From Bartonella machadoae (GTDB lineage: Bacteria > Pseudomonadota > Alphaproteobacteria > Rhizobiales > Rhizobiaceae), in contig NZ_CP087114.1 in NCBI RefSeq assembly GCF_022559585.1, forward strand, positions 2,364,501-2,428,500: a stretch of 64,000 nucleotides of DNA, written 5' to 3'. The stretch's first letter is position 1. Each line of letters begins with the position of its first letter. Shown one piece after another: positions 1-7,502 of this stretch. Both the position numbers and the translations under genes were made by a program. The notes under the pieces are model-generated. The model worked only from the letters and a program-made list of their open reading frames with translations, had not been told where the DNA came from and made no database searches.

Positions 1-288
1 AAAAATATAAGTTTACAAGCTTTTCAGAATACAGGTGCTCGTTTAGAGCATCTCTTAGCATTATTAAAACAAATAGATAAAACAACGGATCTAAAACGCA
101 TTGCTGAATTACAAGCACATATGAAAGGCATGCTCGCTATAATCCAAAATGAAAATGCAAAATTACAGATGGTCGCACATTTACATGAAGCTGAACGAGA
201 GTTCATAAAACAGCAGAAATATAAACGCAATATGAAAATTTTAAACAGTGAAAACAAAAAAATGCCTACCATACGTTTTATACGGTAG
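1..288 (+). CDS. trwJ: TrwJ (VirB5-like) C-terminal part, cut by the window edge
   Basis: The reading frame is open from base 1 to a TAG at 286-288 and gives the last 95 residues of a TrwJ paralogue. The helical stretch containing ARLEHLLALLKQIDKTTDLK and KLQMVAHLHEAEREFIKQQK aligns with the conserved C-termini of the four downstream TrwJ copies, including the MPTIR tail. TrwJ is the VirB5-type minor pilus component of the Trw type IV secretion system. In Bartonella, TrwJ variants are thought to contact the erythrocyte surface. This copy belongs to an earlier repeat unit whose trwI has been lost. The 5' end is outside the window, so signal peptide and variable region cannot be judged. Confidence 0.85.
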   Translation, partial: KNISLQAFQNTGARLEHLLALLKQIDKTTDLKRIAELQAHMKGMLAIIQNENAKLQMVAHLHEAEREFIKQQKYKRNMKILNSENKKMPTIRFIR

Positions 289-392
289 TCTTTGTGACAG
301 TATTTTTCATATTAAGTGTTGTTTTATGCCTATAACAGAGAGAAAGGTTTATTAAAAAGAAATACTGTCTTCTTTGATATGTTCGCAAAACT

Positions 393-450
393 TTTCAAAG
401 AAAAACAATCATAAATGGCGCATTTTACTTTACAATCGAAATTGAAACAA
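393..450 (+). other. Relic of the trwI-trwH spacer, with trwI missing upstream
   Basis: This AT-rich stretch aligns with the spacer that follows trwI in the intact units (shared ACTATC-like and CTTTATAATC-like blocks, then AAATTGAAA). At the TGAAA sequence about 55 bases are missing compared with the intact copies, including the candidate promoter, the ribosome binding site and the ATG of trwH. Bases 289-392 contain no recognisable trwI. The simplest reading is a unit that lost trwI and the trwH control region by deletion. Confidence 0.55.
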
Positions 451-585
451 ATCATTTTTGTAGTTTTGATTGTAAGTCTTTTATCTGCTTGTGGATTGGC
501 GCCAAAACCAAAACAACCAAGCCAATGGAACCGCATCCCTATTAACAAAACAGTTCTTGATGAAATTCAACGAGGAGCAATATGA
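415..585 (+). CDS. trwH: TrwH (VirB7-like lipoprotein), degenerate copy with altered start
   Basis: A small lipoprotein with lipobox LLSAC, then a Pro/Lys-rich linker (LAPKPKQPSQWNRIPINKTV) as in the other TrwH copies. VirB7-type lipoproteins sit in the outer membrane and bind the VirB9-type protein. In this copy the usual ATG and Shine-Dalgarno are deleted. The frame can start at ATG 415, giving nine extra residues, or at TTG 442, which replaces the normal ATG. Neither has a convincing ribosome binding site, so expression is doubtful. A Leu replaces Pro in the VPDEIQ motif. The TGA overlaps the ATG of a trwG stump (ATGA). Confidence 0.6.
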   Translation: MAHFTLQSKLKQIIFVVLIVSLLSACGLAPKPKQPSQWNRIPINKTVLDEIQRGAI

Positions 586-689
586 CAAAAAAACAAGTTA
601 AACCAGTAAAAGCAGAACAGCTCAACAGTTATTACAAAGAAAGCAGAGGTTTAGAACGTGAACTCATTGGTGAATTTATAAGGTCGTAA
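582..689 (+). pseudogene. trwG 5' stump (35 codons)
   Basis: The first 30-odd codons match the intact trwG further downstream (MTKKQVKPVKAEQLNSYYKE...). After GEFI the reading frame diverges to R-S-stop. The match ends just before the transmembrane segment of TrwG, so the stump could only make the cytoplasmic tail. It marks the junction of the tandem repeat unit: the duplication breakpoint lies in GAATTTATA inside trwG. It overlaps the preceding trwH stop (ATGA), so it keeps the translational coupling of the true trwH-trwG pair. It may be a passive by-product of duplication or may be translated. Confidence 0.8.
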
Positions 690-736
690 TATAAATTCCA
701 GTTTTTATAAATATATAAAAATAATAGGAGTAAAAT

Positions 737-1587
737 ATGAAAAAGCTGTTGATTATAGCAGGAATTTTTGCGCTTTCTGGAATGCCAAACTTAACTTTGG
801 CGCAAAATAAACATGTTACGCGTAAACCTACTAGGATAAGTCTTGTGGGGACGAGATTTGTAGACGTAGAAGAAACAACGCCTACATTAAAAAAGCGCCC
901 GAAAAGGCCAAGACCCAAAAAGCCAGATCCCAAAAAGCCAGAACAAAAAGAATCGTCGGATATCTCGCTGCATAAGCACGCTACTGAAATTAAGACAATT
1001 GTCGATTTATTACAAGAACAACTTACATTAAATAAAGCTCTTCTTGAGCAAAAAGAAAAAATCTATACTTCAATAACTGGTAGTCGGACAAACGCAAAAC
1101 AAGTTATCGATGAAGGTTTATACTTTCCAAATCCACACCTTATTTATGATGAGACTGAACACACAAAAGTACTCCGTAACAAATCAAAAGTTCAAGACAT
1201 TGTGAAAGAAGAAAACAATCTACTTACAAATCAAAGCCATGCACGCACATCTACTAATCAACGTCTCAAACATGCCGTAGCTATTGATAAAGCAGTAAGC
1301 TTGCAAACTTTTCATGAAACAGAAGAGCGCTTTACCAAAATAAAAAAATGTTAGAGGAGACCGGAAAAACGCAAGATCTAAAAAGCATGCTAGAAATGCA
1401 AGCACACATACATGGCATGCGCGCCATGATAAAAAATGAAAGTATAAGATTACAAATGGTTGCACATTTTCGCAATGCCGAGCAAGCATTTATTAAACAG
1501 AGAAAACGCGCTTTACATTTACAGGTTTTCAAAAAAGAACATAAAGACATGCCTAAAATACGGATTAATGGAAATGTTCCTATCTGA
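737..1587 (+). pseudogene. trwJ: trwJ with a -1 frameshift in a poly-A tract (possibly phase variable)
   Basis: The gene starts at ATG 737 after AGGAG, with an N-terminal signal peptide (MKKLLIIAGIFALS...LALAQ-like). It then has a short Lys/Pro repeat (two 5-residue units) and the coiled region shared with the copy at 7503. The frame stops at 1354 (…FTKIKKC). It resumes in another frame at MLEETGKTQDLKSM and runs to 1587. The cause is seven A's at about 1342-1348 where all three other full-length copies have eight. Restoring one A gives about 283 residues, nearly identical to the 7503 copy except for the repeat number. It could be a dead copy or a reversible homopolymer switch; the sequence alone cannot decide. 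Confidence 0.8.
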
Positions 1588-1708
1588 GAATTTTGATAAC
1601 AACATTTTCTAACAATTTAAACAGCCTGTTAAATTTCACTCTACTCTCACAAAATGCCCAACAGATCGCATAAAAATAAAAAATGAAAATTCGTTAAAGA
1701 GGAAGACC

Positions 1709-2569
1709 ATGTCCTTCACTGTATTCACGCAACTTTTCGATGTCATTGATAAGACAACGCAAACATATATCACGGAGTTTTCATCAAAAGCGATCGTTAC
1801 AATAACGCCCTTTGTATCAATCGGATTAACCATCGCTTTCATTGCATATGCATGGCTCATTATGCGCGGGGCAATAGACATGCCTGCCTCCGGTTTCTTA
1901 AGCCGTTGCCTGCGGATAAGCATCATTACTTCAATGGCATTAACTGCAGGAATTTATCAGCCAGAAATCGCAAATCTAATAAAAGAAATACCCAACGATT
2001 TGTTAAGCACACTGATACCAGAAGCTATGGATAACAGCAAATTGGCTAATCTACTCGATACAGCAGCCACAAACGGTTTCGATTGTGCAGCACGCACCTT
2101 CGAAGAAGCCGTTTTCTTCGACTCCGATGGTGTGCTCTATGGCTTCTTCGGTATCCTCATTCTACTTGCGACAAGCTTCCTTGTCGCAATCGGTGGTGCA
2201 TTCGTCCTGCTCGCTAAAATCGCCCTCATACTCCTCGTCGGACTTGGACCAATTTTTATCATTGCCTTGCTTTGGCAACCAACTTATCGCCTCTTCGAAC
2301 AATGGATATCCCAAGTCTTAACCTATACAATCCTTATTGTCCTCTTAGCAACCGTGTTTAGCTTTATGATGAAAATCTTTGCAAACTTCACACAAGATTT
2401 CACCCTAGATAAGCATTACAACATAGGCTATACGGTCGGAACTATAGTCATCCTTTCTATCATCTTTATCGTCCTGTTGCTTAAAATAGCAAGCATCGCC
2501 AATGCCTTGGCAAAAAACATTACATTTGCCCACCTCTGGAAATTCAGTCCAGCAAGCAGAAAGAAATAA
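1709..2569 (+). CDS. trwI: TrwI (VirB6-like polytopic channel protein), unit A
   Basis: 286 residues, starting at ATG 1709 after AGAGGAAG. Hydrophobic segments near residues 30-52, 66-80, 142-188, 201-220 and 241-262 fit a polytopic inner-membrane VirB6-family protein that helps form the type IV secretion channel. The conserved central WQPTYRLFEQWI loop follows the long hydrophobic region. It lies between trwJ and trwH, as in the R388/Bartonella trw order. It is almost identical to three other copies. Diagnostic residues here are Ala88, Thr121, Ile149 and Ile251, a combination that shows recombination between copies. Confidence 0.92.
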   Translation: MSFTVFTQLFDVIDKTTQTYITEFSSKAIVTITPFVSIGLTIAFIAYAWLIMRGAIDMPASGFLSRCLRISIITSMALTAGIYQPEIANLIKEIPNDLLSTLIPEAMDNSKLANLLDTAATNGFDCAARTFEEAVFFDSDGVLYGFFGILILLATSFLVAIGGAFVLLAKIALILLVGLGPIFIIALLWQPTYRLFEQWISQVLTYTILIVLLATVFSFMMKIFANFTQDFTLDKHYNIGYTVGTIVILSIIFIVLLLKIASIANALAKNITFAHLWKFSPASRKK

Positions 2570-2685
2570 TCCTATAGCAGCCATACAATCAAAATATCTC
2601 CATCACAAAAAATATTTTCACGACAAAAATAAAATTAACCAAAGAAAAACTATCTAAAAATATAGCCTTTTCTTTATAATCAAAA

Positions 2686-2714
2686 TTGAAATAATGATAA
2701 AAAAGTGTTAGAGT
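2686..2714 (+). promoter_or_regulatory. Candidate sigma-70-type promoter before trwH (repeated in every intact unit)
   Basis: TTGAAA (2686-2691), a 17-base spacer and TAGAGT (2709-2714) lie in the ~170-base trwI-trwH spacer. The -35 box is good and the -10 weak. The block recurs upstream of the trwH genes at 5013, 7208 and 9608, with a 2-base AT difference just downstream in the 7208 copy. It is deleted before the trwH at 415. The match is suggestive only. Confidence 0.3.
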
Positions 2715-2747
2715 TATATATTACGATTGAAAAAGAGGATTGTTCAA

Positions 2748-2891
2748 ATGAAACAAATCATTTTTACAGTTTTGATTGCAAGTCTTTTATCCGCTTGTGG
2801 ATTGGCACCAAAGCCAAAACAACCAAGCCAGTGGAACCGCGTCCCTATTAACAAAACAGTTCCTGATGAAATTCAACGAGGAGCAATATGA
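2748..2891 (+). CDS. trwH: TrwH (VirB7-like lipoprotein), unit A
   Basis: 47 residues: MKQIIFTVLIASLLSACG is a lipoprotein signal with lipobox LSAC (Cys17), followed by a short Pro-rich mature part. The start ATG follows AGAGGATTGTTCAA. VirB7-type lipoproteins anchor and stabilise the outer-membrane core with the VirB9-type TrwF. The stop overlaps the ATG of a trwG stump as ATGA. The gene is too short for most automatic calls but is conserved in five copies here. Confidence 0.88.
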   Translation: MKQIIFTVLIASLLSACGLAPKPKQPSQWNRVPINKTVPDEIQRGAI

Positions 2892-2965
2892 CAAAAAAAC
2901 AAGTTAAACCAGTAAAAGCAGAACAGCTCAACAGTTATTACAAAGAAAGCAGAGGAGAGGATTAG
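2888..2965 (+). pseudogene. trwG 5' stump (25 codons)
   Basis: Identical to the first ~22 codons of trwG, then Gly-Glu-Asp-stop. The breakpoint (at AGCAGAGGA) differs from the stumps at 582, 5153 and 7348. The following 70 bases before trwJ are also unrelated to those of the other units, so this junction arose by a separate event. Confidence 0.8.
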
Positions 2966-3038
2966 AATCTATAAGTTTTAAAACCAGCGGTGCAATTGTC
3001 TATCTCTCTATGAGTTGTAAAATTACAAGGAATGAAAT

Positions 3039-3851
3039 ATGAAGAAACTGATTATCCTCATAGCAATCAGTACATTTTTTGGAAATTCAAATTTAGCAAT
3101 AAGTTCATATCCTATTAGCCAGATCATTGGTTCGAATCTCGATCTCAAATATCAGCATAAGAACCACACTCTATATGCCAACATAACATCTCCTGCTCAA
3201 CCCCCTATACAGACAGTCTCAAACGCACCTACAGTAGATGGACGGGGGACATATCAGGAAATTTTAAAAATATTAAAAGAAAAAATTAACTTAAGTAAAG
3301 ATCTCCTTAAGAAAAGGAAAGAGATCCATGATTCAATAACAGGTAGTCGGACAGACGCAAAACAAAATGATGAAACTTTATACTTTCAAAGTCCACACCT
3401 TATTTATGATGAGACTGAATACACAAAAGCAATCCGTGACGTTTCATCAATTCAAGGCTTTAGGGTAGCAAAAAATTTTCAGCCTAGTAGTAGTGCAGCC
3501 TCTGAAAAGTTTTTAACTAATATGTATCTCAAACATGCAATAGCTGTTGATAAAGTAGTAAGCTTGCGAACTTTTCAAGAAGCAGAAGATCGCTTTACCA
3601 AAATAAAAAAAATGTTAGAGGAGGTCGAAAAAACGCAAGATATAAAAGGCATGCTAGAAATGCAAACACAAATAAACGGCATGCTGGCCCTGATAAAAAA
3701 TGAAAATACAAAATTACAAATGGTTGCACATTTTCGCAATGCCGAGCAAGCATTTATTAAACAGAGAAAACGCGCTTTACATTCACAGGTTTTCAAAAAA
3801 GAACATAAAGACATGCCTAAAATACGGATTAATGGAAATGTTCGCAGCTGA
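3039..3851 (+). CDS. trwJ: TrwJ (VirB5-like minor pilin), unit B
   Basis: 270 residues starting at ATG 3039 after AAGGAAT, with a signal peptide (MKKLIILIAISTFFGNSNLA). The region from about residue 20 to 85 is unique among the copies: it lacks the Lys/Pro repeat and contains SQIIGSNLDLKYQHKN. Residues ~85-135 (SITGSRTDAKQ, PHLIYDETEYTK) resemble the 737 and 7503 copies. The C-terminal ~110 residues are shared by all. VirB5-type proteins sit at the pilus tip and can act as adhesins. The upstream sequence also differs from the other units. Intact reading frame with eight A's in the tract that is short in the 737 copy. Confidence 0.9.
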   Translation: MKKLIILIAISTFFGNSNLAISSYPISQIIGSNLDLKYQHKNHTLYANITSPAQPPIQTVSNAPTVDGRGTYQEILKILKEKINLSKDLLKKRKEIHDSITGSRTDAKQNDETLYFQSPHLIYDETEYTKAIRDVSSIQGFRVAKNFQPSSSAASEKFLTNMYLKHAIAVDKVVSLRTFQEAEDRFTKIKKMLEEVEKTQDIKGMLEMQTQINGMLALIKNENTKLQMVAHFRNAEQAFIKQRKRALHSQVFKKEHKDMPKIRINGNVRS

Positions 3852-3973
3852 GAATTTTGATAACAACATTTTCTAACAATTTAAACAGCCTGTTAAATTT
3901 CCACTCTACTCTCACAAAATGCCCAACAGATCGCATAAAAATAAAAAATGAAAATTCGTTAAAGAGGAAGACC

Positions 3974-4834
3974 ATGTCCTTCACTGTATTCACGCAACTT
4001 TTCGATGTCATTGATAAGACAACGCAAACATATATCACGGAGTTTTCATCAAAAGCGATCGTTACAATAACGCCCTTTGTATCAATCGGATTAACTATCG
4101 CTTTCATTGCATATGCATGGCTCATTATGCGCGGGGCAATAGACATGCCTGCCTCCGGTTTCTTAAGCCGTTGCCTGCGGATAAGCATCATTACTTCAAT
4201 GGCATTAACTGCAGGAATTTATCAGCCAGAAATCGCAAATCTAATAAAAGAAATACCCAACGATTTGTTAAGCACACTGATACCAGAAGCTATGGATAAC
4301 AGCAAATTGGCTAATCTACTCGATACAGCAGCCTCTAACGGTTTCGATTGTGCAGCACGCACCTTCGAAGAAGCCGTTTTCTTCGACTCCGATGGTGTGC
4401 TCTATGGCTTCTTCGGTGTCCTCATTCTACTTGCGACAAGCTTCCTTGTCGCAATCGGTGGTGCATTCGTCCTGCTCGCTAAAATCGCCCTCATACTCCT
4501 CGTCGGACTTGGACCAATTTTTATCATTGCCTTGCTTTGGCAACCAACTTATCGCCTCTTCGAACAATGGATATCCCAAGTCTTAACCTATACAATCCTT
4601 ATTGTCCTCTTAGCAACCGTGTTTAGCTTTATGATGAAAATCTTTGCAAACTTCACACAAGATTTCACCCTAGATAAGCATTACAACATAGGCTATACGG
4701 TCGGAACTATAGTCATCCTTTCTATCATCTTTATCGTCCTGTTGCTTAAAATAGCAAGCATCGCCAATGCCTTGGCAAAAAACATTACATTTGCCCACCT
4801 CTGGAAATTCAGTCCAGCAAGCAGAAAGAAATAA
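3974..4834 (+). CDS. trwI: TrwI (VirB6-like polytopic channel protein), unit B
   Basis: 286 residues. The start ATG 3974 is set by homology to the other copies and by AGAGGAAG seven bases upstream. An in-frame ATG at 3857 would add 39 residues, but that stretch is the trwJ-trwI spacer and is out of frame in the other units. Hydrophobic profile as for unit A. Diagnostic residues are Ala88, Ser121, Val149 and Ile251: this copy matches unit A at both ends but unit C in the middle, which indicates gene conversion or unequal crossing over. Confidence 0.92.
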   Translation: MSFTVFTQLFDVIDKTTQTYITEFSSKAIVTITPFVSIGLTIAFIAYAWLIMRGAIDMPASGFLSRCLRISIITSMALTAGIYQPEIANLIKEIPNDLLSTLIPEAMDNSKLANLLDTAASNGFDCAARTFEEAVFFDSDGVLYGFFGVLILLATSFLVAIGGAFVLLAKIALILLVGLGPIFIIALLWQPTYRLFEQWISQVLTYTILIVLLATVFSFMMKIFANFTQDFTLDKHYNIGYTVGTIVILSIIFIVLLLKIASIANALAKNITFAHLWKFSPASRKK

Positions 4835-5012
4835 TCCTATAGCAGCCATACAATCAAAATATCTCCATCACAAAAAATATTTTCACGACAAAAATAAAAT
4901 TAACCAAAGAAAAACTATCTAAAAATATAGCCTTTTCTTTATAATCAAAATTGAAATAATGATAAAAAAGTGTTAGAGTTATATATTACGATTGAAAAAG
5001 AGGATTGTTCAA

Positions 5013-5156
5013 ATGAAACAAATCATTTTTACAGTTTTGATTGCAAGTCTTTTATCCGCTTGTGGATTGGCACCAAAGCCAAAACAACCAAGCCAATGGA
5101 ACCGCGTCCCTATTAACAAAACAGTTCCTGATGAAATTCAACGAAGAGCAATATGA
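5013..5156 (+). CDS. trwH: TrwH (VirB7-like lipoprotein), unit B
   Basis: 47 residues with lipobox LLSAC and start ATG after AGAGGATTGTTCAA. It differs from the unit A copy only near the C-terminus, where QRRAI replaces QRGAI; this also changes the GAGGAGC that would serve as ribosome binding site for the overlapping trwG stump to GAAGAGC. Predicted outer-membrane lipoprotein partner of TrwF. Confidence 0.88.
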   Translation: MKQIIFTVLIASLLSACGLAPKPKQPSQWNRVPINKTVPDEIQRRAI

Positions 5157-5260
5157 CAAAAAAACAAGTTAAACCAGTAAAAGCAGAACAGCTCAACAGT
5201 TATTACAAAGAAAGCAGAGGTTTAGAACGTGAACTCATTGGTGAATTTATAAGGTCGTAA
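5153..5260 (+). pseudogene. trwG 5' stump (35 codons)
   Basis: Same structure as the stump at 582: the cytoplasmic N-terminal tail of TrwG ending ...ELIGEFIRS-stop. It overlaps the trwH stop by ATGA. It marks the boundary between repeat units B and C. Confidence 0.8.
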
Positions 5261-5305
5261 TGTAAATTCCAATCTTTCTAACTATATGAAAAAAAGGAAT
5301 AAAAT

Positions 5306-6052
5306 ATGAAAAAGCTGTTTATTATAGCGGGAATTGTTGCGTTTTTGGGAATACCAAACTTAAGTCTGGCGAGTGATTTAAAAACGGACGATCTAAAAGA
5401 GATTCAGAATTTACTGACTCAACACGCTGAAGTGTATAAACAACAACTTGAGGAAGAAAAGAAAATATATAACTCCATAACAGGGAATAAAAAAGAAATT
5501 TCTTCTCTACTTTCTCCTCTAGAGGCATATCTAGACTTAAATCTACGTTCACTAGATTCAAAAACTCCAAAATCACAGTTAACATCGGTAGTAGATTCAT
5601 CTACATATTTGTTATATGCACGTGATATTTATCGTATGGACAGAAAATCGCATACGTTCGATTCCAAAGAATATGAGGAATTTTCTAAAGCTCAGGAATT
5701 GGATCTAAAGCATGAAAAAATTGATCAACGTCTCAAACATGCGATAGCTGTTGATAAAGCAGTAAGCTTGCAAACTTTTCATGAAGCAGAAGATCGCTTT
5801 ACCAAAATAAAAAAAATGTTAGAGGAGACCGGAAAAACGCAAGATCTAAAAACCATACTGAGAATACAAGCACAAATAAAGGGAATGCTCGCCACACTCG
5901 AAAATGAAGCAGGTAAATTGCAAATGGTTGCACATTTTCGCAATGCCGAGCAAGCATTTATTAAACAACAAAAACGCGCTTTACGTTTACAAACTTTAAA
6001 AGGACGCAAAGGCATGCCTACAATACGGATTAATGGAAATGTTCCTACCTGA
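5306..6052 (+). CDS. trwJ: TrwJ (VirB5-like minor pilin), unit C, most divergent copy
   Basis: 248 residues starting at ATG 5306 after AAAAGGAAT, with a signal peptide MKKLFIIAGIVAFLGIPNLS ending near LAS. Residues ~25-130 are unlike the other copies apart from a weak KIYNSITG motif. There is no Lys/Pro repeat, and the variable region carries LSPLEAYLDLNLRS. From about residue 138 (DQRLKHAIAVDKAVSLQTF) to the end it rejoins the shared C-terminal helical region, with an intact eight-A tract. The pattern of a conserved secretion signal and C-terminus around a variable centre fits a surface-exposed adhesin-like pilus component. Confidence 0.9.
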   Translation: MKKLFIIAGIVAFLGIPNLSLASDLKTDDLKEIQNLLTQHAEVYKQQLEEEKKIYNSITGNKKEISSLLSPLEAYLDLNLRSLDSKTPKSQLTSVVDSSTYLLYARDIYRMDRKSHTFDSKEYEEFSKAQELDLKHEKIDQRLKHAIAVDKAVSLQTFHEAEDRFTKIKKMLEETGKTQDLKTILRIQAQIKGMLATLENEAGKLQMVAHFRNAEQAFIKQQKRALRLQTLKGRKGMPTIRINGNVPT

Positions 6053-6170
6053 GAATTTTTATAACAACACTTTGAACAATTAATAGCCTGTTAAATTTCA
6101 CTCTACTCTCACAAAATGCTCAGCAGATCGCATAAAAATAAAAAATGAAAATTCGTTAAAGAGGAAGACC

Positions 6171-7031
6171 ATGTCCTTCACTGTATTCACGCAACTTTTC
6201 GATGTCATTGATACGGCAACGCAAACATATATCACGGATATTTCATCAAAAGCGATCGTTACAATAACCCCCTTTGTATCAATCGGATTAACCATCGCTT
6301 TCATTGCATATGCATGGCTCATTATGCGCGGGGCAATAGACATGCCTGCCTCCGGTTTCTTAAGCCGTTGCCTGCGGATAAGCATCATTACTTCAATGGC
6401 ATTAACTGCAGGAATTTATCAGCCAGAAATCACAAATCTGATAAAAGAAATACCCAACGATTTGTTAAGCACACTGATACCAGAAGCTATGGATAACAGC
6501 AAATTGGCTAATCTACTCGATACAGCAGCCTCTAACGGTTTCGATTGTGCAGCACGCACCTTCGAAGAAGCCGTTTTCTTCGACTCCGATGGTGTGCTCT
6601 ATGGCTTCTTCGGTGTCCTCATTCTACTTGCGACAAGCTTCCTTGTCGCAATCGGTGGTGCATTCGTCCTGCTCGCTAAAATCGCCCTCATACTCCTCGT
6701 CGGACTTGGACCAATTTTTATCATTGCCTTGCTTTGGCAACCAACTTATCGCCTCTTCGAACAATGGATATCCCAAGTCTTAACCTATACAATCCTTATT
6801 GTCCTCTTAGCAACCGTGTTTAGCTTTATGATGAAAATCTTTGCAAACTTCACACAAGATTTCACCCTAGATAAGCATTACAACATAGGCTATACGGTCG
6901 GAACTATAGTCATCCTCTCGACCATCTTTATCGTCCTGTTGCTTAAAATAGCAAGCATCGCCAATGCCTTGGCAAAAAACATTACATTTGCCCACCTCTG
7001 GAAATTCAGTCCAGCAAGCAGAAAGAAATAA
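6171..7031 (+). CDS. trwI: TrwI (VirB6-like polytopic channel protein), unit C
   Basis: 286 residues starting at ATG 6171 after AGAGGAAG. The N-terminus is the most divergent of the four (DTATQTYITDISS instead of DKTTQTYITEFSS). Diagnostic residues are Thr88, Ser121, Val149 and Thr251. It has the VirB6-type hydrophobic profile. It lies between trwJ and trwH of the same unit. Confidence 0.92.
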   Translation: MSFTVFTQLFDVIDTATQTYITDISSKAIVTITPFVSIGLTIAFIAYAWLIMRGAIDMPASGFLSRCLRISIITSMALTAGIYQPEITNLIKEIPNDLLSTLIPEAMDNSKLANLLDTAASNGFDCAARTFEEAVFFDSDGVLYGFFGVLILLATSFLVAIGGAFVLLAKIALILLVGLGPIFIIALLWQPTYRLFEQWISQVLTYTILIVLLATVFSFMMKIFANFTQDFTLDKHYNIGYTVGTIVILSTIFIVLLLKIASIANALAKNITFAHLWKFSPASRKK

Positions 7032-7207
7032 TCCTATAGCAGCCATACAATCAAAATACCTCCATCACAAAAAATATTTTCACGACAAAAATAAAATTAA
7101 CCAAAGAAAAACTATCTAAAAATATAGCCTTTTCTTTATAATCAAAATTGAAATAATGATAAAAAAGTGTTAGAGTTATATTACGATTGAAAAAGAGGAT
7201 TGTTCAA

Positions 7208-7351
7208 ATGAAACAAATCATTTTTACAGTTTTGATTGCAAGTCTTTTATCCGCTTGTGGATTGGCACCAAAGCCAAAACAACCAAGCCAATGGAACCGC
7301 ATCCCTATTAACAAAACAGTTCCTGATGAAATTCAACGAGGAGCAATATGA
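7208..7351 (+). CDS. trwH: TrwH (VirB7-like lipoprotein), unit C
   Basis: 47 residues with lipobox LLSAC and the same start context as the other copies. It reads NRIP where units A, B and D have NRVP. The upstream spacer is two bases shorter (GTTATATTACG rather than GTTATATATTACG). Predicted outer-membrane lipoprotein of the Trw core complex. Confidence 0.88.
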   Translation: MKQIIFTVLIASLLSACGLAPKPKQPSQWNRIPINKTVPDEIQRGAI

Positions 7352-7455
7352 CAAAAAAACAAGTTAAACCAGTAAAAGCAGAACAGCTCAACAGTTATTA
7401 CAAAAAAAGCAGAGGATTGGAACGTGAACTCATTGGTGAATTTATAAGGTCGTAA
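7348..7455 (+). pseudogene. trwG 5' stump (35 codons)
   Basis: TrwG cytoplasmic tail with Lys for Glu at residue 19, ending ELIGEFIRS-stop. It overlaps trwH by ATGA and marks the junction of units C and D. Confidence 0.8.
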
Positions 7456-7502
7456 TGTAAATTCCAGTTTTTATAAATATATAAAAATAAAAGGAATAAA
7501 AC

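Noticed and set aside
3857..3973. N-terminal extension of the unit B trwI
   Set aside because: The 39 extra codons are the trwJ-trwI spacer, not open in the other units; the conserved start and ribosome binding site are at 3974.
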